Source: Gammaproteobacteria bacterium
GTDB taxonomy: Bacteria; Pseudomonadota; Gammaproteobacteria; Acidithiobacillales; Acidithiobacillaceae
Length of the DNA: 64,000 nt
Reading direction: 5' to 3'
Assembly: GCA_023381645.1 (NCBI GenBank)
Contig: JAMCRJ010000051.1
Span: 79,638 to 143,637, forward strand
Of this stretch, positions 58,772 to 64,000 are shown in pieces. Made by a program: the position numbers and the translations under genes. The notes beneath the pieces were generated by a model that saw only the letters and a program-made list of their open reading frames with translations, was not told the DNA's origin and searched no databases. Position 1 is the first letter of the stretch. Every line of letters begins with the position of its first letter.

Positions 58772-59232
58772 TTCGTCATATCGAAGGCAGTCTGCAGGCC
58801 GGTGAGCATCGCTTTGCCCTGTTGGTCAGCCGTTTCAACAGCTTTATCACCCAGCAGTTGGAGCAGGGTGCCATTGACGCGTTGCGCCGTCACGGTGCAA
58901 AAGAAGAACAGCTTCATATCGTTCATGTCCCGGGTGCTTATGAGATGCCGCTGATCGCACAGAAGCTGGCGCGTAGCGGTAATTATGACGCCGTGCTTTG
59001 TCTGGGTGCAGTGATTCGCGGCGGTACCCCACATTTTGATTATGTCGCGGCCGAAGTGTCCAAGGGGGTGGCCCAGGTGTCCATGGACACGGGAGTGCCG
59101 GTGATTTTTGGGGTGCTGACCACGGACAGCATTGAGCAGGCCATCGAGCGCGCCGGAACCAAAGCGGGCAACAAGGGCTTCGATGCAGCCATGACTGCGC
59201 TGGAAATGGTGCAGTTGTTGCGTCAGATCTGA
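58768..59232 (+). CDS. ribH: 6,7-dimethyl-8-ribityllumazine synthase
   Basis: Condenses the RibD and RibB products to lumazine. The 154-residue protein has [44 protein letters not shown] and [17 protein letters not shown]. It overlaps the ribB-type gene by 4 bases and is followed by nusB after 10 bases, the usual order. Confidence 0.96.
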   Translation: MIRHIEGSLQAGEHRFALLVSRFNSFITQQLEQGAIDALRRHGAKEEQLHIVHVPGAYEMPLIAQKLARSGNYDAVLCLGAVIRGGTPHFDYVAAEVSKGVAQVSMDTGVPVIFGVLTTDSIEQAIERAGTKAGNKGFDAAMTALEMVQLLRQI

Positions 59233-59242
59233 ACAGCACTCA

Positions 59243-59686
59243 ATGAAAATCAGTCGCCGTCGTCTGGCGCGTCAAGCTGCGGTTCAGGCGCTTTATCAGT
59301 GGCAGATGAACCCGGGCCATTGTGCCGAGATCGAGTTGCAATTCACCTCCGATCCGGAGCGCTTGCAGGGCGCCGATGTCGCTTTCTTTAAAAGCCTCTG
59401 GCAAGGGGTCTGCGCCGCGATCTCCGAGCTGGACCCTGCCATCGCCGAGGAAGTTCAGGACCGTCGCTGGGCCGATGAGGTCAGCGAAGTCGAACGGGCG
59501 ATCCTGCGTCTCGCGGCCTGCGAATTGCGGGACTATCCGCAAACGCCATACCGGGTGATCATCAATGAAGCCATAGAGCTGGATAAAGACTTTGGTGGTG
59601 AGCAAGGCCATCGCTTCGTAAACGCCGTCCTGGATAAACTCGCGCAGAGGTGGCGGTCTGCAGAGATATTGCAGGCCGGTCGCTAA
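59243..59686 (+). CDS. nusB: transcription antitermination factor NusB
   Basis: Binds boxA RNA with NusE for rRNA antitermination. The 147-residue helical protein begins with the Arg-rich RRRLARQAAVQALYQWQ and has RVIINEAIELDKDFGGEQGHRFVNAVLDKL at the end. It is last in the rib run. An inverted repeat TTCCATT-8-AATGGAA follows at 59707-59728 but has no T-tract. Confidence 0.95.
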   Translation: MKISRRRLARQAAVQALYQWQMNPGHCAEIELQFTSDPERLQGADVAFFKSLWQGVCAAISELDPAIAEEVQDRRWADEVSEVERAILRLAACELRDYPQTPYRVIINEAIELDKDFGGEQGHRFVNAVLDKLAQRWRSAEILQAGR

Positions 59687-59816
59687 TGGCACGTCGATGG
59701 TCTTCCTTCCATTCCACAAAAAATGGAAAGACGTCCTGCCCGGACTTTGAAAACTCTGCCACCGTGTGCTATTTCTTGTAGAGCGTTTTTTCATGTCGTT
59801 CAGGAGGGTAGCCAGG

Positions 59817-60104
59817 GTGGAAGAGCAACCTAAAAAACGGGTCACAAAGTCCAAGGAAGTTTCATCGGATCCCAAGGTGGCGCCGACGCCTCGCGCAACA
59901 ACGGCGCGGGATGCGGTCGCTGTGCCCAAGAAACCCCGCGCTGCCGGACGTTCAAAGTCTCCGCAGGTCTCTGCTGCGGATCGCCAGCGCATGATTGCCG
60001 AACGTGCCTATTATCTTGCCGAGGCGCGCGGTTTTGCGGGAGACGACTGTCAGGCAGACTGGTACGCGGCGGAATCTTGGATCGACGCTCATCTGTCTGC
60101 TTGA
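59817..60104 (+). CDS. DUF2934-domain protein
   Basis: A small protein with a disordered basic head (Lys/Pro/Ser/Ala-rich, about 1-55) and a C-terminal DUF2934 motif RQRMIAERAYYLAEARGFAGDDCQADWYAAESWIDAHL. The start is placed at GTG 59817 (95 residues) because AGGAGG lies 9 bases upstream; an in-frame ATG at 59793 is possible. Function unknown. The motif suggests a short helical hairpin, often seen in proteins linked to stress or glycogen genes, but no such neighbours are here. Confidence 0.65.
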   Translation: MEEQPKKRVTKSKEVSSDPKVAPTPRATTARDAVAVPKKPRAAGRSKSPQVSAADRQRMIAERAYYLAEARGFAGDDCQADWYAAESWIDAHLSA

Positions 60105-60202
60105 CGCATCTGAATACGTGGTGCCTGCGCGGGGAGAGAAGCGCCGGGTGTGGCCGGCCTGCAACTCCCGGTTGGCTGCGCCTGAAAAACTTCTGGTTAT
60201 CC

Positions 60203-60226
60203 GCGAGGTTTTTGGTGTAACCTCGC
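60203..60226 (+). repeat. perfect inverted repeat upstream of the Sel1 gene
   Basis: GCGAGGTT-8-AACCTCGC. It ends 11 bases before TATAAG (60238-60243), so it covers the -35 area and may be an operator; without a T-tract it is not a terminator. Confidence 0.5.
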
Positions 60227-60262
60227 TATCTGTAAGGTATAAGCAATTAGCTAGGAGTTTCT

Positions 60263-60835
60263 ATGGGCAATTATCACGGTTTCAGTAAACGATTCCTTCC
60301 TGCCGCCTGTGGGTCGGTATTTTTGGCGCTTTCTGCGCCTTGGGCTGGCGCGCATACCGCAACTGGTGTGGCCCCAAAAGATCTGGCCGGCGCCCAGTCT
60401 GCCGATCTCACCACGGCTAGGCTCGAGAATACGATAGGTACTCGTTGTGCCTTGGGTGACGGGGTTCCGCAAAATTATAGCTTGGCTGCACATTGGTTCA
60501 ATAAGGCTGCCCTCCATGGTTATGCCAAAGCGGAATACAACCTTGGCATGCAGTATTATTTCGGCCAGGGCGTGAACAAGGATGAAGCCAAAGCAGCTTA
60601 CTGGTGGGAGAAGGCGGCAGCGCAGGGTATTCCCGCCGCTCAGTACAACCTGGGCAATCTCTATTTCCTGGGGCAGGGGGTGCCGCAGGACTATGGTAAG
60701 GCCAGCATCTGGTGGCGCAAAGCAGCAGCGCTTGGCAACGTTCAAGCCAGCCGTAACCTGGCGACCTTGGCGCGAGTACACCCAGAGTACCGGGAGGTGG
60801 CTGCTGTTGGGGAAAAGACGGTAGTTGCACCATGA
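60263..60835 (+). CDS. exported Sel1-repeat protein
   Basis: A 190-residue precursor with a signal peptide (cleavage after AWAGA, about residue 30) and three Sel1-like repeats (about 55-90, 91-126 and 127-162), seen in DGVPQNYSLAAHWFNKAA, QGVNKDEAKAAYWWEKAA and QGVPQDYGKASIWWRKAA. Such repeats build a protein-binding solenoid in the periplasm; partners are unknown. AGGAG precedes the ATG. The upstream 8-bp inverted repeat may regulate it. It converges on the LapA-domain gene. Confidence 0.85.
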   Translation: MGNYHGFSKRFLPAACGSVFLALSAPWAGAHTATGVAPKDLAGAQSADLTTARLENTIGTRCALGDGVPQNYSLAAHWFNKAALHGYAKAEYNLGMQYYFGQGVNKDEAKAAYWWEKAAAQGIPAAQYNLGNLYFLGQGVPQDYGKASIWWRKAAALGNVQASRNLATLARVHPEYREVAAVGEKTVVAP

Positions 60836-60852
60836 CGCGCGACTGATCACCT

Positions 60853-61206
60853 TCAGTCCGTGCTTCTTCCCGTGTTGCCGGCCGCTGTGACGTTGCCTTT
60901 CTGGACGCGCATGGCGGCTGCATGTTCCTTTTCGAAGTATTCCCGTTTGCCGCGTTCCGCGTTGAGTTGCCCTTCAAGGTCGGTCTCGCGTCGTTCATGG
61001 CGGCGGATCTTCAGCTTGTTACGGATATGTGTGGGTAGATAAATCAGTATGCTCGCAATAAAACCGGCGACAAAACCACTAAGCAGGACCACCCCCTGGG
61101 ATTGTGCAAACGTCCACGAGAAGAAATGAATGGTGGCGGGTGCCCCGTTCTGAACCGCGAAAATGACAGCCAGCGCCGCTATCAAAAAAGAAACGACCAT
61201 CCACAT
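60853..61206 (-). CDS. LapA-domain (DUF1049) membrane protein
   Basis: A 117-residue protein with two N-terminal membrane helices (about 4-20 and 38-60) and a charged, probably coiled-coil cytoplasmic tail. The pattern VIFAVQN...FSW near the first helix is the DUF1049/LapA signature; E. coli LapA (YciS) helps assemble LPS with LapB, but lapB is not adjacent. The ATG at 61206 has AAGGAGG upstream; a longer frame lacks any ribosome site. It follows ubiB by 55 bases. Confidence 0.8.
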   Translation of the reverse strand: MWMVVSFLIAALAVIFAVQNGAPATIHFFSWTFAQSQGVVLLSGFVAGFIASILIYLPTHIRNKLKIRRHERRETDLEGQLNAERGKREYFEKEHAAAMRVQKGNVTAAGNTGRSTD

Positions 61207-61261
61207 GACACCCTCCTTTCCCCTAGCCCGGTGTATCCGTTGTAACAGACCCCTGCCCACC

Positions 61262-62944
61262 TTAGTCGCGACGGACAAATATGCTGCGTACCCATCTGGC
61301 CCCTGCCCAGAGCACCGTCGGCAGGATAATCAGCCAGGCCCATACCGGCAAATGAAGTACCCGGCTATCCAGTCGGTGTTCCAGCGCCGCAATAATGCCT
61401 AAGCCTACCACAATAAACGTGCCGCCTACGCTATAGGTAAGTTTTTGCAAACCACTGTGCAGTTCCTGCCGGATACCCTGGATGTCGTCGCTACGGATCA
61501 CCAAGGGCAGTTCACCCTGCTGGGTCTGGCGCAGGATGTTATGGAGGAGTACCGGTATTTCCGGCAGAACCAACCCCCATTGGGGGAAGTATCGTTTCAG
61601 CTCGGACCACCAACCCTGCGGACCGCGCTGACGGCTGAGCCATTCTGTCAGAAGTGGCGTAGCCACTTCCCAGATGTTGAGTGCCGGGTTGAAATCACGG
61701 GCGATGCCCTCGACATTGACCAGCGTTTTTTGGAGCAGCAGGAGTTGAGGCTGGGTTTGCATGTGAAAGGCGCGCGTAGTCTGAAAGAGCCGCAGCAACA
61801 GGCTGGCAACGGATATTTCATTCAGCGGTTTTTCGAAGACAGGCTCCGCAATGGCACGGATGGCGGTTTCAAAATCCTGCACATTGGTGTCCGCTGGGAC
61901 CCATCCGGCTTCCACATGCGCTTCTGCCACGCGCCGGTAGTCGCGTCGGAAAAACGCAACCATGTTTTCTGCCAGGTAATGCTGGCTCGCATCATCCAAG
62001 CTACCCATGATGCCAAAATCCACCGCGATAAAGCGCCCGTTCTTCGGGTCGATAAAAATATTGCCGGGATGCATGTCCGCGTGAAAATACGCGTCACGAA
62101 AGACCTGACGGAAAAAGATTTCCGCAGCGCGCCGCGAGAGCTGATCAAAATCAATGCCAGCATCATGAAGTGCCTCACGCTGACCGATGGGGATACCATA
62201 AATGCGCTCCATCACCAGTACCGCAGACGAGCAATAGTCCCAGTAAATTTCCGGCACATAGAGCAGTTCCGGTTCTGTAGCAAAATTACGCCGCAACTGA
62301 CTGGCGTTGGCCGCTTCACGTAGCAGATCCAGTTCCCCGCGAATGATTTTCGCGTATTCTGCGACAACGGCGCGCACCCTCAGGCGCCGACCTTCCTGAG
62401 AGTATCGCTCCGCGAGATCAGCGAGCAGCGCAAGGATGGCTAGATCCTGATCGATGATCCATTGCAGGCCCGGGCGTCTGACCTTGATCGCCACCTCGCG
62501 GCCATCCAGCAATTGCCCGAAGTGCACTTGGGCAATGGACGCCGCTGCGGCAGGCTGATCATCAAACCGGGAGAAGATCGCATCCAGTGTTTTGCCAAGC
62601 GCTGCCTCGATGATCTGTCGGGCGACGTTTGACGGGAAAGGGGGTACCGCGTCCTGGAGTTTCGCAAGTTCCTGAGTAATGTGGTCGGGAAGTAAATCCC
62701 GGCGGGTTGAAAGCATCTGACCTAGTTTGATAAAAGTGGGACCCAGTGTTTCCAGTGCCTCGCGCAGGCGTTCGGCAAAAGGACCCTGGGGACGCGGCGC
62801 CAGCCATGTCATGGGGTTTAGGCGCAACACGGCCTGATATGGTTTTAACAAGGGAAGAAAATACAGCACATCGTCCAGGCGGTAACGCACTAGAACGCGG
62901 GTGATGTGCAATGTTCGCACAAAACGAAGGAAGGACTGTCGCAT
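61262..62944 (-). CDS. ubiB: ubiquinone biosynthesis ATPase/kinase-like protein UbiB
   Basis: Atypical ABC1/ADCK protein needed for aerobic ubiquinone synthesis, acting at the inner membrane. The 560-residue protein has the KXGQ motif (FIKLGQMLSTRRD, about 72-84), the Ala-rich loop AAAASIAQVH, VAIKVRRPG (ATP Lys), HADMHPGN and VDFGIMG, and two C-terminal membrane helices (about 500-550). It heads a minus-strand pair with the LapA-domain gene. Confidence 0.93.
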   Translation of the reverse strand: MRQSFLRFVRTLHITRVLVRYRLDDVLYFLPLLKPYQAVLRLNPMTWLAPRPQGPFAERLREALETLGPTFIKLGQMLSTRRDLLPDHITQELAKLQDAVPPFPSNVARQIIEAALGKTLDAIFSRFDDQPAAAASIAQVHFGQLLDGREVAIKVRRPGLQWIIDQDLAILALLADLAERYSQEGRRLRVRAVVAEYAKIIRGELDLLREAANASQLRRNFATEPELLYVPEIYWDYCSSAVLVMERIYGIPIGQREALHDAGIDFDQLSRRAAEIFFRQVFRDAYFHADMHPGNIFIDPKNGRFIAVDFGIMGSLDDASQHYLAENMVAFFRRDYRRVAEAHVEAGWVPADTNVQDFETAIRAIAEPVFEKPLNEISVASLLLRLFQTTRAFHMQTQPQLLLLQKTLVNVEGIARDFNPALNIWEVATPLLTEWLSRQRGPQGWWSELKRYFPQWGLVLPEIPVLLHNILRQTQQGELPLVIRSDDIQGIRQELHSGLQKLTYSVGGTFIVVGLGIIAALEHRLDSRVLHLPVWAWLIILPTVLWAGARWVRSIFVRRD

Positions 62945-62994
62945 GGCGTTTAGTCTAACATGGAAACGATGCCATGCGCCGCCATGGCCGCCGC

Positions 62995-63021
62995 AAAAAA
63001 AGCGGGCCTTGGCTGGCCCGC
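62995..63021 (-). terminator. rho-independent terminator of the OmpA-family gene
   Basis: On the minus strand GCGGGCC (63021-63015), a 6-base loop, GGCCCGC (63008-63002) and seven T. It lies 22 bases after the stop codon. Confidence 0.92.
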
Positions 63022-63043
63022 ATCTGCAATATCTGGAAGGAGA

Positions 63044-63697
63044 TTACCGAACGGTCTTCTGAACCTTGATGCTGGAATTGATTTCCACGCGCTGATTCAT
63101 GAAGCGGCCTTGCGGGGTGGCGTTAGTGGCGACCGGATTGTCGTAGGAGTGACCCTTCAGTACCATACGATCACTCGCCACCCCGTGATGGGTCAGGTAC
63201 TGTGCGACACTCTGGGCACGCAGCTTGGAAAGTTTGAGGTTATATGCATAGGTGCCCACCTTGCTGCAATACCCATTGACGTCAAGTACGGCCTCGGGAT
63301 GGTTTTTGGCAAAACTCGCCACTTCGTCCAGTACCCGGATGTCATGATCCAGCAGCTTGTACGAATCGAACTTGAAGTTGATACCGGTGATGGTGATCGG
63401 TTTGCTCACCAGGATCGTCTGCTCAACAGGCGCGATGGGGGCGGCTACGGGAGCGGGAGGCGGTGTCGGCGCGGCTGCCACGGGGGCCGGCGCGGGGGCA
63501 CAATAGGTGGGCACTGGACCATCCGTTACCGGGCGCCCGCCCCGCACGCAGATACCCCGACTGGTGACAACAGGCTTGGCGCCGTGATTGACTGCATAAC
63601 CCACATAGCCACTGTCCGCATAGGCTGCACTGGCGAAAAGACCCCCGCTGATGGCAGCCAGCAGTGTGATACCTTTGATTCCTTTAATATGTTTCAT
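63044..63697 (-). CDS. OmpA-family outer-membrane/peptidoglycan-associated protein
   Basis: A 217-residue precursor: signal peptide (about 1-28, ASAAYA), a short N-terminal region with two Cys, a Pro/Ala linker (about 68-95, APAPAPVAAAPTPPPAP) and a C-terminal OmpA domain with ITGINFKFDSYKLLDHD and NLKLSKLRAQSVAQYL. The barrel of classic OmpA is missing, so it is probably a periplasmic, peptidoglycan-binding protein. The ATG at 63697 has AGGAGG 9 bases upstream. It is monocistronic with a strong terminator. Confidence 0.88.
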   Translation of the reverse strand: MKHIKGIKGITLLAAISGGLFASAAYADSGYVGYAVNHGAKPVVTSRGICVRGGRPVTDGPVPTYCAPAPAPVAAAPTPPPAPVAAPIAPVEQTILVSKPITITGINFKFDSYKLLDHDIRVLDEVASFAKNHPEAVLDVNGYCSKVGTYAYNLKLSKLRAQSVAQYLTHHGVASDRMVLKGHSYDNPVATNATPQGRFMNQRVEINSSIKVQKTVR

Positions 63698-63877
63698 TAC
63701 CAAAACCCTCCTCTCTCAAGCCCTGGCGAAGCTGCCCGGCAAAAAACCTTCACTACTCTTTCACAGGATGTTGTAAATGGGCAACGATGTCAAGGCGCCG
63801 GAAGCGCAGAATACGCGTCATGCGTCAAGCTGATGGTGTGTTCCGGATGTTGCGGACGTCCGGCAACGCACGCACGC

Positions 63878-63906
63878 TTGACAAAGAAATACCCAGGCCG
63901 CACAAT
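63878..63906 (+). promoter_or_regulatory. tRNA-Tyr promoter
   Basis: TTGACA (63878-63883), 17-base spacer, CACAAT (63901-63906), followed by the GC-rich discriminator GCGCCGC typical of stringently controlled stable-RNA promoters. It lies 15 bases before the tRNA. Confidence 0.7.
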
Positions 63907-63921
63907 GCGCCGCTAATCGTG

Positions 63922-64000
63922 GGAGGGGTTCCCGAGCGGTCAAAGGGATCAGACTGTAAATCTGACGGCTCTGCCTTCGGAGGTTCGAATCCTCCCCCCT
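63922..64000 (+). tRNA. tRNA-Tyr (anticodon GTA), cut at the 3' end by the window edge
   Basis: A class II tRNA with acceptor start GGAGGGG, D-arm with GAGCGGTCAAAGGGA, anticodon stem-loop AGACTGTAAATCT (anticodon GTA), long variable arm (ACGGCTCTGCCTTC region) and T-arm GGAGG-TTCGAAT-CCTCC. The acceptor 3' strand stops after CCCCT; the last two paired bases, the discriminator and any encoded CCA lie beyond the window. Confidence 0.95.

Noticed and set aside
59705..59730. Inverted repeat TTCCATT-8-AATGGAA after nusB
   Set aside because: Considered as a terminator, but it is AT-rich with no T-run on either strand.

Overview
The window reads as chromosomal DNA of an acidophilic, sulfur-oxidising chemolithoautotroph of the genus Acidithiobacillus, most likely of the A. 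ferrooxidans group. This is judged from protein character (sulfide:quinone-reductase-like protein, ETHE1-type persulfide dioxygenase, hopanoid-type glycosyltransferase HpnB, SulP transporter with beta-carbonic anhydrase, gamma/beta-proteobacterial gene order) and was not checked by a search. Coding density is very high, many neighbouring genes overlap by exactly 4 bases (ATGA), no intergenic stretch exceeds about 240 bases, and I see no insertion sequence, prophage, integrase or CRISPR array. GTG and TTG starts are common.

Layout. 0.1-4.8 kb: LPS core and lipid A genes (GT2 glycosyltransferase, waaC, a CX5R phosphatase, waaA; opposite strand an LpxL-type acyltransferase). 4.9-9.4 kb (minus): comF-trmL-ovoA-ovoB, which looks like a complete ovothiol A pathway. 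9.5-13.0 kb: bioF-bioH-bioC-bioD, every junction a 4-base overlap. 13.1-18.5 kb: htpX, aat and bpt (an N-degron transferase pair), a FetB-like permease, rnt, a ferredoxin-NAD(P)H reductase and a basic coiled-coil protein ending in a clear terminator. 18.5-23.4 kb: a zinc-ribbon/membrane-protein pair, tetR-argB, an EmrA-type adaptor and a PagL-like lipid A deacylase. 23.4-26.5 kb (minus): yggS-proC-yggT-yggU-bioB. 26.6-30.0 kb: pilT, pilU, hpnB.

30.0-34.3 kb (minus) is the most unusual part: trmB, an FNR-like regulator with an altered cysteine pattern, a persulfide dioxygenase behind a class-II FNR-type site, a Gly/Arg-rich protein with an internal repeat, and an SQR-like flavoprotein that lacks one of the two redox cysteines. 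34.3-47.2 kb is mostly housekeeping: purEK; dsbB, a DsbC-like protein, an ArnT-like glycosyltransferase and smpB; a phospholipase D, ratA, bamE, fur; proB, obgE, rpmA, rplU; SulP and carbonic anhydrase. 47.3-53.0 kb (minus): metX-metW, a GST, ubiE and metE with a His-rich insert. 53.2-59.7 kb (plus): a membrane protein, then glyA-nrdR-ribD-ribE-ribB-ribH-nusB. 59.8-64.0 kb: a DUF2934 protein, a Sel1-repeat protein, a LapA-domain protein, ubiB, an OmpA-family protein and a tRNA-Tyr gene cut by the window end.

The genes serve envelope construction (LPS, lipid A, OmpA, BamE, Dsb), cofactor synthesis (biotin, riboflavin, ubiquinone), amino-acid synthesis (Met, Pro, Arg, Gly), carbon supply (SulP, carbonic anhydrase) and sulfur/thiol redox chemistry (ovothiol, persulfide oxidation). 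The best candidates for undescribed biology are the sulfur-redox island at 31-33.6 kb and the ovothiol operon in an acidophile.
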